From contig NZ_SWFM01000006.1 in NCBI RefSeq assembly GCF_005144865.1, forward strand, positions 62,001-126,000: a stretch of DNA of 64,000 bases. The letters are read 5' to 3'. Under the pieces are notes generated by a model that did not search any database, had not been told where the DNA came from, and saw only the letters and a list, made by a program, of their open reading frames with translations. Origin of the DNA: Guptibacillus hwajinpoensis (lineage in GTDB: Bacteria; Bacillota; Bacilli; Bacillales; Guptibacillaceae). Below, piece after piece: positions 26,991-35,945 of this stretch (the first letter of the stretch is position 1; every line of letters starts with the position of its first letter). The translations under genes were made by a program, and so were the position numbers.

Positions 26991-27100
26991 ACATGTAGGT
27001 CCAAGTCCTTTTGCAAGCGTCCCTATTTCTATGATAACTTTTAATTGGATCACTGTGTCGAACGGTGTCATATAATGTTTGTGACTGGGGAGGAACAACG

Positions 27101-27529
27101 ATGAAAACCTATCCCTATTTAGGGTTGTTAACGATTCGAATAATAGTAGGAATGCTTTTTTTCGCTCATGGTTTTTTCAAATTCTCAGAAGGTATTGCCA
27201 ATACGGTTGCATTTTTTGAAACGATCGGTTTATCTGGATTTTTGGCATATGTGGTTGGGTTAATTGAGTTAGTAGGTGGGATTCTCATGATCGTGGGATT
27301 AGGGACACGAGTCGTAAGCGTTTTGTTCTCTTCAATACTAATTGGAGCGCTAATTTTAGTAAAGCGTTCAACAGGTATGCTAGGAGGGTATGAACTTGAT
27401 ATTGCTCTTCTAGCGATGTCTTTGTCACTCTTTTTAAGTGGGGGAGGTCCATATAGTCTTCGTCACTACTTAATTAATAAAGGATGGACGCTGAAGTTCC
27501 AACAAAACACCGTAATGAAAGATAAATGA
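27101..27529 (+). CDS. DoxX-family membrane protein
   Basis: This 142-residue protein has four membrane segments and the DoxX pattern LTIRIIVGMLFFAHGFFKF and GLIELVGGILMIVGLGTRV. The start at 27101 has GGGGAGGAA at 27087-27095; a GTG at 27065 has none and would precede a TATAAT-like -10 at 27071. DoxX proteins are linked to thiol redox balance, and the DsbA-like gene 12 bases downstream supports a redox unit. Confidence 0.85.
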   Translation: MKTYPYLGLLTIRIIVGMLFFAHGFFKFSEGIANTVAFFETIGLSGFLAYVVGLIELVGGILMIVGLGTRVVSVLFSSILIGALILVKRSTGMLGGYELDIALLAMSLSLFLSGGGPYSLRHYLINKGWTLKFQQNTVMKDK

Positions 27530-27541
27530 GGAAGTGAATGA

Positions 27542-28198
27542 ATGGCTAAGAAGAAATTAAAGAGAAGTGTTAAATGGTCAATAATAATCTTTGGGCTCAC
27601 TATTCCTCTAATCTTTCTCTTTCTACTTAATCAATCTTCTGACATCAACGAGTCAATGATGAAAAATCAACCCTATTTAGGTGACGAAATAGCACCAGTT
27701 GAGATTATTGAGTTTGGTGATTATAAGTGTCCATCTTGTAAATCTTTTAATCAATCTTTCTTCCCTCTTATTCAGGAGAAGCTAATAGCTACAGGTAAAG
27801 TTAAATTCTACTTCATCAATTATCCTTTTATTAACGTGGATTCAAAGCGTACCGCTGAATTTGCTGAAGTTGTGTACGAAGAGCTTGGTAATGATGTTTT
27901 CTGGCAGTTTCATCATGTGCTTTATGATCAGCAACCAAAGAACTCAGAACAGAAGGATGTTTTTACTATAGCGTTTTTGAAAGAAACACTTGGTGGTCTA
28001 GTGAGCGAAGAAGAGACCGCACATGTGATGAATGCTTATGAAAAAGGTCTTGGAGAAAAAGCAGTTAAATCAGATCTCGCTTATGCTGAGGAGTTCGGTG
28101 TAACTTCAACACCATCTTTATATGTTGATGGCAAACGTTTTGAAGGTAGCACGATTTCAGATTTAGAAAAAATGGTTGAAGAATCAACAGATGAATGA
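27542..28198 (+). CDS. DsbA-like membrane-anchored thiol-disulfide oxidoreductase
   Basis: This 218-residue protein has one N-terminal membrane anchor (about 13-30) and an extracytoplasmic thioredoxin fold with the active site C63-P-S-C66 (DYKCPSCKSF) and the cis-proline segment TSTPSLYVDG. It resembles BdbD-type oxidases that introduce disulfides into exported proteins. GAGGAAGTGA precedes the ATG. It forms a likely operon with DoxX and is followed by a terminator. No BdbC-type partner is encoded beside it. Confidence 0.88.
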   Translation: MAKKKLKRSVKWSIIIFGLTIPLIFLFLLNQSSDINESMMKNQPYLGDEIAPVEIIEFGDYKCPSCKSFNQSFFPLIQEKLIATGKVKFYFINYPFINVDSKRTAEFAEVVYEELGNDVFWQFHHVLYDQQPKNSEQKDVFTIAFLKETLGGLVSEEETAHVMNAYEKGLGEKAVKSDLAYAEEFGVTSTPSLYVDGKRFEGSTISDLEKMVEESTDE

Positions 28199-28203
28199 GA
28201 AAG

Positions 28204-28227
28204 GGCACCTAGATAGGTGTCTTTTTT
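28204..28227 (+). terminator. Rho-independent terminator
   Basis: A 7-bp stem (28204-28210 with 28215-28221, one G-U pair) is followed by six T residues. Confidence 0.82.
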
Positions 28228-28232
28228 ACTGT

Positions 28233-28283
28233 TTAAATAAACGTTTGTTTAAGAATAACTCCCTTAAACAAACGTTTATTTAA
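28233..28283. repeat. Inverted pair of a 21-bp near-palindromic motif (candidate operators)
   Basis: Copy A (28233-28253) and copy B (28263-28283) are perfect inverted repeats of each other, 9 bases apart. Each is itself a near-palindrome: TTAAATAAACGTTTGTTTAA, one mismatch. An identical third copy lies at 61249-61269. Size and symmetry suit a dimeric repressor such as a TetR-family protein. The pair lies about 115 bases before the AI-2E-type gene. A large RNA hairpin is an alternative reading. Confidence 0.6.
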
Positions 28284-28305
28284 CTACAAAAATCTTCTTA
28301 TAAAA

Positions 28306-28338
28306 CTTAATTCTACTATTTTCTTTATAGTAGTTAAG
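28306..28338. repeat. Inverted repeat upstream of the AI-2E-type gene
   Basis: CTACTAT (28313-28319) and ATAGTAG (28327-28333) are perfect arms, extended outward by CTTAA and TTAAG with a two-base bulge. It may be an operator or leader hairpin; no T-tract follows. Confidence 0.4.
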
Positions 28339-28398
28339 AATAGAGAGATGTGTGGTATATGAATGGAGTGGTAATTATTTTAGTAGAGGAGACAAGCT

Positions 28399-29469
28399 AT
28401 GTGGATTAAACACGATTTCTTTAAATATATAACTGGTATTATTTTGGTTCTTATTTGTTTTTTCTTCTTAACAGAGCTTAATCTATTGAAGCCTGTCAAA
28501 ACCATCATTGGGACTTTGTTTTATCCAGTTTTAATAGCTGGATTTTTGTATTATGCAATTAAGCCTATTGTAAGGTTTGTGAAAAGACTGCCTTATGTAA
28601 CAGATATTGTTGCAATTATACTTGTATTTGCTAGTATTACTGGGTTACTATATGGGGCATTTACTTTTCTTGCAAATCCAATTCAGAAGCAAGTATCTGA
28701 GATCTCAAAACAGCTACCTGAGAAATTGAAAAAATCGGCAGACGAAGCTGAAAAAGCAATTGAAAAAAATGATATGGGCATGCTTTCAATGGAGAACATT
28801 AGGCAAAAAGCAACCGGCTACCTTGGCGATTTAACACAGAATCTTGGAGACCATATTACACAGGTCGTTGGGGCACTTACAAGTGCTACAACTGTTCTCA
28901 TCATCGTGCCTTTTGTTCTATTCTACTTCCTTAAAGATGATCACAAACTTAGACCGTTCCTATTAAACTTTATTCCAACGAACCATAAAGATGAGGGAAA
29001 GAAGATTCTGCACAATATTAATCAAACACTTTCTGCCTACATTATCGGTCAAATTATTGTTGCTATCGTTGATGGAAGCCTTATGTATATTGGCTATTTG
29101 ATTATCGGACTTCCATATGCTTTAATCCTTGCACTATTCGTAACAGTAACGGCAGTAGTACCGTTCTTTGGACCAATTATTGGGGTGATCCCTGCTCTTG
29201 TTGTTGCATTGACACAGGATCCCATTATGGCATTCTATGTCCTTATTATTATGGTTGTCGTGCAACAGCTTGAAGGTAACCTTGTGGCGCCAGTTGTATT
29301 AGGAAGTCGACTTAATATTCATCCATTAACAATCATTTTGCTACTCATCGTAGCGGCAGCACTTTATGGATTCATTGGAATGTTAATTGCGATTCCATTG
29401 TATTCAGTTGTTAAGGTAACTATTAAAAATTTATATAATTTTTATAAGCTTCGTCATTCTCAAGTATAA
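28399..29469 (+). CDS. AI-2E family transporter (PerM/YtvI-type membrane protein)
   Basis: This 356-residue membrane protein has the AI-2E family layout: paired N-terminal helices, a charged soluble segment (about 100-150, QKQVSEISKQLPEKLKKSADEAEKAIE), then a C-terminal bundle with FGPIIGVIPALVVALTQDP and QQLEGNLVAPVVLG. AGAGGAG precedes the ATG. Family members include quorum-signal exporters and Na+/H+ antiporters, so the substrate cannot be assigned. It stands alone behind the motif pair. Confidence 0.88.
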   Translation: MWIKHDFFKYITGIILVLICFFFLTELNLLKPVKTIIGTLFYPVLIAGFLYYAIKPIVRFVKRLPYVTDIVAIILVFASITGLLYGAFTFLANPIQKQVSEISKQLPEKLKKSADEAEKAIEKNDMGMLSMENIRQKATGYLGDLTQNLGDHITQVVGALTSATTVLIIVPFVLFYFLKDDHKLRPFLLNFIPTNHKDEGKKILHNINQTLSAYIIGQIIVAIVDGSLMYIGYLIIGLPYALILALFVTVTAVVPFFGPIIGVIPALVVALTQDPIMAFYVLIIMVVVQQLEGNLVAPVVLGSRLNIHPLTIILLLIVAAALYGFIGMLIAIPLYSVVKVTIKNLYNFYKLRHSQV

Positions 29470-29487
29470 TAAGAATAAAAACAAATT

Positions 29488-29520
29488 CCTCCCTGATTTC
29501 TAACCAGGGGGGTTATTTAT
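29488..29520. terminator. Bidirectional terminator between converging genes
   Basis: An 8-bp GC-rich stem with one T-G pair (29488-29495 with 29505-29512) is flanked by TTATTTAT on the right and by an A-rich stretch on the left, so it can serve both strands. Confidence 0.8.
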
Positions 29521-29526
29521 TTGTAA

Positions 29527-30522
29527 TTAAAGGTAGATGCGAGCAAGACGTTCATAGGATTTTTTCCGTTCTTCAAAGCTGTGTATATTCGTAAGCACCA
29601 TGAATTCTTCTGTTTGATAACGGTTTGAAAGTTCGTGCAGTTGTTGTTTAACGGTCTGGGGTGAGCCGATAACCATTCTTCTCCTGTTATTCTGTATACG
29701 TTCCAATTCTGTTTTGGTATAGGAGTGATTTTTGGCTTCTTCTACTGAAGGAACGCGACTATCGAGACCTTTCTCAACCCTAAGAAGCCAAAGGTCTTGA
29801 CTTCGCGCAAGCTCCTCAGCATGCTCATCTGTTTCACCACATATTACAAAAATCGCAATAATTGCTTGAGGTTTGGGATGATAATAAGTGTATTGAAACC
29901 TTTCATAGTAGGTGTTTAATGTATTTTTACCTCGAGTAGGCTTAATGAAATGCCCGAACACATACCCAATTCCAAGATCAGCAGCTTGCTCAGCACTATT
30001 TTCACCCATACCTAATAGCCAAAGTGCTGGAGGAGTTTCCGTATGAGGCGCTGCTTTAATTCCAGTAAAGTCATGCCCACTTGGAATGGAGTCTGTAAGA
30101 TAATGAGATAGCTCAGTTAATTGGCGGGGGAACTCATTTAGACTTTTATTGATGCCATCAGTAAGGGCGAGTCTTGTTTTAGCTGTTCCACCTGGTGAAC
30201 GACCTACGCCAAGATCGATCCGATTAGGATGAAGCGCTTCAAGCTGCCGGAAATTTTCTGCAACTTTAAAAGGGCTATATTGTGGTAGCAGTACGCCTCC
30301 TGAACCTACTTTAATACGAGAGGTTGAAGCAGCTATGTGCGCCATCATGATTTCCGGAGCAGTGCTTGCTAGACCCTTTGTGCTATGATGTTCAGCAAAC
30401 CAATAACGATGATAGCCAAGCTGTTCAGCTAGAAGTGCCAGTTCACGCGTTTGTTCTAGTGCCGTATATGAATTACTTCCTTTTGGTATTGGAACTTGAT
30501 CAAGAATGCTTAATGTTATCAA
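29527..30522 (-). CDS. Luciferase-like (LLM-class) flavin-dependent oxidoreductase
   Basis: This 331-residue protein has the single-component LLM signature: LSILDQVPIPKG at the start, AEHHSTKGLASTAPEIMMAHIAASTSRIKVGSGGVLLPQYSPFKVAE, DLGVGRSPGG and the end MVLTNIHSFEERKKSYERLA. These enzymes use reduced flavin and oxygen on varied substrates. The start is a TTG with AAAAAGGAG 11 bases upstream. Its promoter region is shared with the divergent NADH oxidase gene. Confidence 0.88.
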   Translation of the reverse strand: MITLSILDQVPIPKGSNSYTALEQTRELALLAEQLGYHRYWFAEHHSTKGLASTAPEIMMAHIAASTSRIKVGSGGVLLPQYSPFKVAENFRQLEALHPNRIDLGVGRSPGGTAKTRLALTDGINKSLNEFPRQLTELSHYLTDSIPSGHDFTGIKAAPHTETPPALWLLGMGENSAEQAADLGIGYVFGHFIKPTRGKNTLNTYYERFQYTYYHPKPQAIIAIFVICGETDEHAEELARSQDLWLLRVEKGLDSRVPSVEEAKNHSYTKTELERIQNNRRRMVIGSPQTVKQQLHELSNRYQTEEFMVLTNIHSFEERKKSYERLARIYL

Positions 30523-30702
30523 GGCAAGAGCAACTCCTTTTTCTTATCTCTAATCGTTAGTATAAGCTTCTAGTTTCTATCCTAACGCGACCAAATAGAA
30601 GGGGACAGTATTTTGCTTCAACCTATTCTTGAACGTTATGTGAAATGGTGAGCAAAGTTGTTGCGAAGTATTAACTCAAGCTATATACTAAAAATATAGA
30701 AA

Positions 30703-30752
30703 TTGTGAAATACATCACATTCTCATTTACTATTATGTGAAATAATTCACAA
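30703..30752 (+). promoter_or_regulatory. Two Rex/Fnr-like boxes before the NADH oxidase gene
   Basis: TTGTGA-N6-TCACAT (30703-30720) and ATGTGA-N6-TCACAA (30735-30752) each match the Rex consensus TTGTGA-N6-TCACAA at all but one position; the core TGTGA-N6-TCACA also fits Bacillus Fnr. Centres are 32 bp apart. The second site ends 8 bases before the AGGAGG ribosome site and the first overlaps a -35-like TTGTGA, so repression is the likely effect. Rex senses the NADH/NAD ratio, which fits an NADH-consuming enzyme. Confidence 0.72.
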
Positions 30753-30773
30753 TTGTATTAGGAGGAATGAGAA

Positions 30774-32099
30774 ATGAAAGTAGCAGTTGTAGGTTGTACT
30801 CATGCTGGAACAGCAGCAGTTTCAAATATAGCAAATCTTCACCCAGAAGCGGAAATTACTGTATACGAACGAAATGATAATGTTTCTTTTCTATCATGCG
30901 GCATTGCCCTTTACGTTGGAGGGGTTGTGAAAGATCCACAGGGTCTGTTCTATTCATCTCCTGAGAAGTTAGAGGAGATGGGTGTTACGATGAAGATGAG
31001 ACATGAAGTACTTGATATTGATACAGACAATCGGCGTATTCGAGTGAAAAACTTAGAAACAGAGGAGGAACTTGATGACACTTACGATAAGCTTGTGATG
31101 GCTACTGGTTCTTGGCCGATTGTCCCTCCAATTGAAGGTATTAAGCTTAATAATATACTCTTATCTAAGAACTATAATCAAGCTAATACGATTATCGAGC
31201 GAGCAAAAGACGCAAAGCGAGTAACTGTTATTGGAGCAGGATACATTGGGGTAGAACTAGTTGAAGCTTTTCAGAAGTATGGTAAGGAAGTAACGTTGAT
31301 AGATGGTGAGGATCGTATCCTAAGCAAGTATCTAGACCCTGAATTTACAGAGGTTATTGAAGAAGACTTTAGGAATCGAGGTATCCGTCTCGCACTGAAT
31401 GAAACAGTAACACGCTTTGAAGGAGATACAAACGTATCAAAAGTTGTCACTTCCAAAGGAGAATATGAATCAGATCTTGTTATTCTTTGTGTAGGTTTTC
31501 GTCCAAATACTCAACTTGTTAAAGGTCAGGTCGATATGTTACCAAATGGAGCAATCATAGTGGACGAGTATATGAGAACCAGCAAAAAAGATATATACGC
31601 TGCAGGTGATAGTTGCGCGATCCGCTACAACCCAACTGGTGAGCATGCCTATATCCCTCTTGCTACAAATGCTGTACGAATGGGAACGCTTGTAGGACGT
31701 AATATTGTTAAACCGACGACTAAATATATGGGTACACAGGGAACATCAGGATTGCACCTATTTGATCTTAGCATGGCTTCCACAGGCTTAACTGAAAAAG
31801 CCGCATTTTCTGCGGGTATGAATGTGAAAACAATCACAATAGAAGAAAACAACAGGCCTGAATTTATGCCAGACTATGAAGTGATTACGCTTAAGGTAGT
31901 TTATGATGATGAAAGTCGAAGAATTCTAGGTGCACAGGTCATCTCTAAAGCAGATGTAACACAATCAATTAATACACTGTCAGTCTGTATCCAAAACAAC
32001 ATGACTGTCGATGAGTTAGGGTTCATTGATTTCTTCTTCCAACCTCACTTTAATAAGCCATGGAACTTTCTTAACCAAGCAGGTTTACAAGTCATTTAG
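30774..32099 (+). CDS. FAD-dependent NADH oxidase / CoA-disulfide-reductase family
   Basis: This 441-residue flavoprotein has an N-terminal FAD fold (VAVVGCTHAGTAAVSNI), the redox-active Cys42 in SFLSCGIALYVGG, an NAD-binding GAGYIGVELVEAF, and the FAD segment IYAAGDSCAI. A single active-site cysteine is typical of water-forming NADH oxidases and of CoA-disulfide reductases. AGGAGG precedes the ATG. Rex/Fnr-like boxes upstream favour a role in NADH oxidation. Confidence 0.88.
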   Translation: MKVAVVGCTHAGTAAVSNIANLHPEAEITVYERNDNVSFLSCGIALYVGGVVKDPQGLFYSSPEKLEEMGVTMKMRHEVLDIDTDNRRIRVKNLETEEELDDTYDKLVMATGSWPIVPPIEGIKLNNILLSKNYNQANTIIERAKDAKRVTVIGAGYIGVELVEAFQKYGKEVTLIDGEDRILSKYLDPEFTEVIEEDFRNRGIRLALNETVTRFEGDTNVSKVVTSKGEYESDLVILCVGFRPNTQLVKGQVDMLPNGAIIVDEYMRTSKKDIYAAGDSCAIRYNPTGEHAYIPLATNAVRMGTLVGRNIVKPTTKYMGTQGTSGLHLFDLSMASTGLTEKAAFSAGMNVKTITIEENNRPEFMPDYEVITLKVVYDDESRRILGAQVISKADVTQSINTLSVCIQNNMTVDELGFIDFFFQPHFNKPWNFLNQAGLQVI

Positions 32100-32107
32100 T
32101 AGAATCT

Positions 32108-32138
32108 AATCCGCTAGCATATGTGCTGGCGGATTTCT
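32108..32138 (+). terminator. Rho-independent terminator
   Basis: A 12-bp stem with one T-G pair (32108-32119 with 32124-32135, loop TATG) ends the NADH oxidase unit and is followed by TTCTT. Confidence 0.75.
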
Positions 32139-32252
32139 TATAGTGAGCAGTACTTGCATACATCATTTGTGACAGACATAATGAAGGGAATGATGTATGT
32201 AAGAGAGATTGCTTGTGATAAATAGAGATAATAACACCTTGGGGGAATCATT

Positions 32253-32864
32253 ATGACACGAGTGTACCTTATAAGACACGGTGAGAGTGAGTGGAACGCT
32301 GCGGGAGATCTTTACTGTGGAAGGACCGATATAGGTCTATCATCAATTGGCCGTAAGCAGGCAGAAGATGCTGGAATCTTTCTGAACAGTGTTCGATTCG
32401 ATTTCGCATATGCTTCGCCATTAATTCGAGCGCGTGATACAGCTCAAATTATTCTAGGAGATGCTGGGCTCTCTATTCAAACTGATGAAAGAATCTATGA
32501 AGGTGACTTTGGAGAGTGGGAAGGAAGATCAAAGAAAGAATTTATTGCGCAGGATCCTGAATCATGGGAGAACTGGATGGCAAACCCGTGGGAGACGAGA
32601 GCAGGTAGAACAGGTGAAACGGCACGTGAAATGTATGAGCGAGCGTCCTCCTTTTTTAAAGAAATAGGAGAAAAACATCCCGAAGATACAGTCCTGGTTG
32701 TCGCTCATAATAATACCATCCGCTTCTTTCTTGCGGGTATACTTGGAATGCCTTTTTCAAACTACCGCAAAATTTTTCAGGATAATACGGGTATTAATGT
32801 CCTCGATGTTAGTAACGAATCGATCTTGATTAGGAGTTTAAATATCAACACACACCTTCGTTAA
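32253..32864 (+). CDS. Histidine phosphatase family protein (phosphoglycerate-mutase-like)
   Basis: This 203-residue enzyme has the phosphohistidine signature LIRHGESEWN (catalytic H9), the acid pair segment YEGDFGEWEG and the second histidine in VAHNNTIRFF. Relatives include cofactor-dependent phosphoglycerate mutase, CobC and broad phosphatases; length favours the phosphatase branch. The start is preceded by TTGGGGGAA. The terminator after it is shared with the converging symporter gene. Confidence 0.88.
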   Translation: MTRVYLIRHGESEWNAAGDLYCGRTDIGLSSIGRKQAEDAGIFLNSVRFDFAYASPLIRARDTAQIILGDAGLSIQTDERIYEGDFGEWEGRSKKEFIAQDPESWENWMANPWETRAGRTGETAREMYERASSFFKEIGEKHPEDTVLVVAHNNTIRFFLAGILGMPFSNYRKIFQDNTGINVLDVSNESILIRSLNINTHLR

Positions 32865-32871
32865 ATAGAAT

Positions 32872-32905
32872 AAAAAACGATGCACCCGAGGGTGCATCGT
32901 TTTTT
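32872..32905. terminator. Bidirectional terminator between converging genes
   Basis: AAAAAACGATGCACC pairs with GGTGCATCGTTTTTT around a CGAG-type loop (32872-32905), giving T-tracts in both directions. Confidence 0.95.
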
Positions 32906-34256
32906 AGGTGGTGAATTCATTATATGTCTTTTTTACAACGCTACTTAGAGCAATTAAGGCTATGACGTTAGGTAATACCATAAATGCGTTAAAAGTATCC
33001 GCTAGCTGCCAAACAAATGGAACGTTTAGAACTGTACCACCAATAATGAAGAAAAGAACAGCTGCACGATAATAAGGAACACCTTTTTCACCAAATAAAT
33101 AATTTACGTTTGTTTCACCGAAATAAGCCCAACCAAGTATTGTTGTGAAACTAAAGAACAAAAGACTGAACGCAATGAAGTACACACCAAAGCTTCCTAG
33201 TCCACTCGTGAAACTAGCTTGTGTAAGCTCAATGCCTGTCAGGTTCGAATTCGCACCATCTGTAACGAGAATGACAAGGGCTGTCGCCGTACAGATGATG
33301 ACTGTGTCAATCAGAACGCCAACCATTGCAACAAATCCTTGCTGTGCTGGATGTCTCACCTCGGCAACAGCATGTGCATGTGGAGTAGACCCCATACCTG
33401 CTTCATTTGAGAATAATCCTCTTGCAACACCGTATCGTATTGCTTCTTTAATTGATGCACCTAGTACACCGCCCCCAGCAGATTCAGGGGTGAAGGCCGA
33501 TTCAACAATGAGTGAGAGTGCAGGAAGCACCTGGTCATATTGAAGAATAAGAATGATAAAAGCCCCGACAATATAGAGAAGTGCCATTACAGGGACAACG
33601 TTACCAGCAAATTTGGCAATTCGATTAATACCACCAAACAAAATTAAACTGATCAGAAACGCTACTGCAATTCCAATAACTAATGGTGGAATTTGAAATG
33701 CAGTATTGAACGCTTCTGCAATAGAATTGGACTGAACCATGTTGCCTACAAATCCAAGAGCAGCAATGATGGCGACTGCGAAAAAGGCTGCCATCTTTTT
33801 GCTTCCTAGACCATCACGGATGTAATAAGCGGGACCACCTTTTACAGTTCCATTTTCTTTCACTCGATATTTCTGAGCAAGGACGGCTTCAGCAAAAATA
33901 GTGGCCATTCCAAGAAATGAAGAAATCCACATCCAGAAGATGGCTCCTGGACCACCAGCAGCGATGGCTGTAGCGACACCAGCTAAGTTTCCTGTCCCCA
34001 CTTGCGCTGCAATAGCTGTTGAAAGAGCTTGGTAAGATGATATACCGTCCTGTTTCTTTTTAGAGAAAAGAGGACCGAACGTTTGACGAAAACCTTCTTT
34101 TAGCCCTGTAAACTGGATTAATCCAAGACGAATTGTGAAAAAGAGTCCAGTTCCTAGAAGGAGAGTAATCATGATTGGTCCCCAAAGAATAGCATTAATT
34201 GCTTCAATTACTTGCACTGTTGTCAACTCGCTCTCATGAAAAATAAGATTCTCCAA
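32904..34256 (-). CDS. Sodium:alanine symporter family protein (second AgcS copy)
   Basis: This 450-residue membrane protein shares the AgcS signatures GTGNLAGVATAIAAGGPGAIFWMW and RGLFSNEAGMGSTPHAHA. It imports alanine or glycine with sodium. The ORF starts at a TTG (34256) with only a weak upstream site; a GTG about 12 codons in is an alternative and would give the usual short N-terminus before AILWGPIM. No GlnR/TnrA box is seen, so it may be regulated differently from the copy at 22.3 kb. Confidence 0.9.
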   Translation of the reverse strand: MENLIFHESELTTVQVIEAINAILWGPIMITLLLGTGLFFTIRLGLIQFTGLKEGFRQTFGPLFSKKKQDGISSYQALSTAIAAQVGTGNLAGVATAIAAGGPGAIFWMWISSFLGMATIFAEAVLAQKYRVKENGTVKGGPAYYIRDGLGSKKMAAFFAVAIIAALGFVGNMVQSNSIAEAFNTAFQIPPLVIGIAVAFLISLILFGGINRIAKFAGNVVPVMALLYIVGAFIILILQYDQVLPALSLIVESAFTPESAGGGVLGASIKEAIRYGVARGLFSNEAGMGSTPHAHAVAEVRHPAQQGFVAMVGVLIDTVIICTATALVILVTDGANSNLTGIELTQASFTSGLGSFGVYFIAFSLLFFSFTTILGWAYFGETNVNYLFGEKGVPYYRAAVLFFIIGGTVLNVPFVWQLADTFNAFMVLPNVIALIALSSVVKKTYNEFTT

Positions 34257-34314
34257 TGATAGCTCATTATTCCACCATACTTCAACCCATTAAATCGCTA
34301 TGGTAAGCATTTCC

Positions 34315-35505
34315 TTAGTAATTCGTTTGAGATTGCAGTTGTTTCCTTGTTCGGTTTTGTTTTCGTACCCATTGATAGAAGAAAAGAATACCAATCACGA
34401 AAATCGAGAGACTCATATACAAATTGGCGTAACCCATCGTTGTTACAATAATTCCAAGGACATAGGATCCTGTAGCAATTCCAGTATCGAAAAAGGTGAA
34501 GAACGTAGCTGTCGCATGAGCACTTCGTGATTCAGGTGCAGCCTGAATGGCTAAAGTTTGGAAGCTTGGTACGATTGATCCATACCCTAGCCCAATGAAA
34601 GCTCCAGCCAGAAGGAGCATCCATGCAACGTTTGTGAAGCTCAGAGTCATAAGACCAATCGCAAATAAAACAAAAGCAGGGAGGATCACAGTATTTGGCC
34701 CCCTCGTATCAAACAATCGTCCAGTAAATGGTCTTGAAACGAGCATAGCGACTGCGAATACTGCGAAAAAGAATCCTGCTGCATCAAGTAGACCGAGTGA
34801 TTTAGCGTATAGTGAAATAAATGAAATGACGCTCGCATACGAGAAAGCGACAAAAAGTCCGACGATTGCGATGGGAAATGACTTTTTCTCAAACAAATCT
34901 TCAAATGCTAGTTTGGAAGTTTTAACAGGTGCACTATTTTCAATCGTTTTGATTCCAAGTGTACATAGGACCCCTACGATCATAATGGCGCTAAGGATAA
35001 GGAAGATCGTCACATAAGAAACGAATTGAAGAAGAGTAAGAGCGATAAATGGCCCTGTCACAACTGCTAGATTCATAGACATCGCAAAGTATCCTAGGCC
35101 CTCCCCACGACGTTCTCTAGGGATAGAGTCGGCAGCAATAGCTCCTGCAGCTGTTGTTACGATACTAAACCAAACACCATGGAAGAAGCGAAGTAGCAAC
35201 AAAGCAAAATAGTGATCTACTAGTGGATAGATAAATGATGTGATAGCAAAGAATCCTGCACTTGTCACAAGCATTTTCTTTTTGCCAAAACGATCAATTA
35301 ATCTGCCAGAAAAAGGACGGACAATAATAGCAGACAGCAAGAAGATCGTAATAATTAACCCCGCTTGTGATTCACTACCTCCAATTGCATCTGTTACGTA
35401 AATTGGGAGTAACGTTAAGAGTGCATAGAAAACAATAAATACAAACAAATTACTAACAAATATATTGATGAAGCTCTTCGTCCAAATTGGTCGTTTAGTA
35501 GACAT
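34315..35505 (-). CDS. Major facilitator superfamily transporter
   Basis: This 396-residue protein has twelve predicted membrane segments and the MFS motif-A form GRLIDRFGKKKML in the first loop, with a second copy RPFTGRLFDTRG between helices 8 and 9. This is the drug/metabolite exporter style. Its start overlaps the end of the marR gene by 11 bases, so the two are translationally coupled. Export of a compound sensed by the MarR protein is inferred. Confidence 0.9.
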   Translation of the reverse strand: MSTKRPIWTKSFINIFVSNLFVFIVFYALLTLLPIYVTDAIGGSESQAGLIITIFLLSAIIVRPFSGRLIDRFGKKKMLVTSAGFFAITSFIYPLVDHYFALLLLRFFHGVWFSIVTTAAGAIAADSIPRERRGEGLGYFAMSMNLAVVTGPFIALTLLQFVSYVTIFLILSAIMIVGVLCTLGIKTIENSAPVKTSKLAFEDLFEKKSFPIAIVGLFVAFSYASVISFISLYAKSLGLLDAAGFFFAVFAVAMLVSRPFTGRLFDTRGPNTVILPAFVLFAIGLMTLSFTNVAWMLLLAGAFIGLGYGSIVPSFQTLAIQAAPESRSAHATATFFTFFDTGIATGSYVLGIIVTTMGYANLYMSLSIFVIGILFFYQWVRKQNRTRKQLQSQTNY

Positions 35506-35926
35506 TTACGTCAACCCCTTTATAACCGATTTTCTTTAAGAGAGTATGAAACTGCTGTATTTCATTAGAATCTAAGTTTTTAAGGAGCGATTGTTCCATT
35601 TGATGAATGGACTCTTTGATTTCTGGTATTAGAAGCTTTGCATTGTCAGTTAATTGAACGATTCGCTCACGCTTATCTTTTCCTTCTAATCGAACAACCC
35701 AATTGTTTTTTTCCATTCGAGCGAGCGTTCGTGTCGTAGTAGGTGCCTCGACATTTAAATACTGCCAGATATCTGTTTGTTTCATTGGACCGAATTGGTC
35801 AAGGCAGTAGAGGATGGACCATTGCGAACTATAGAGATTATAAGCTTTAAGCTTCTCATTCATTTCTTTTGTAATATAGCGAACTTGTTGATGAAGTGTG
35901 TGAAAGATGTCATTTGTCGAAACCAT
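35495..35926 (-). CDS. MarR-family transcriptional regulator
   Basis: This 143-residue winged-helix regulator has the MarR core: SSQWSILYCLDQFGPMKQTDIWQYLNVEAPTTTRTLARMEKNNWVVR (recognition helix) and the wing GKDKRERIVQLT. The second ATG (35926) is chosen because GGAGG lies five bases before it; the first ATG overlaps that site. It is the first gene of a two-gene operon with the MFS exporter. A perfect palindrome 20 bases upstream is its likely operator. Confidence 0.9.
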   Translation of the reverse strand: MVSTNDIFHTLHQQVRYITKEMNEKLKAYNLYSSQWSILYCLDQFGPMKQTDIWQYLNVEAPTTTRTLARMEKNNWVVRLEGKDKRERIVQLTDNAKLLIPEIKESIHQMEQSLLKNLDSNEIQQFHTLLKKIGYKGVDVNVY

Positions 35927-35945
35927 ATTTTCCTCCATTCGAAAG

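Noticed and set aside
34547..35017. 156-codon plus-strand open frame opposite the MFS gene
   Set aside because: Composition and position show it as the shadow of the twelve-helix transporter on the other strand.
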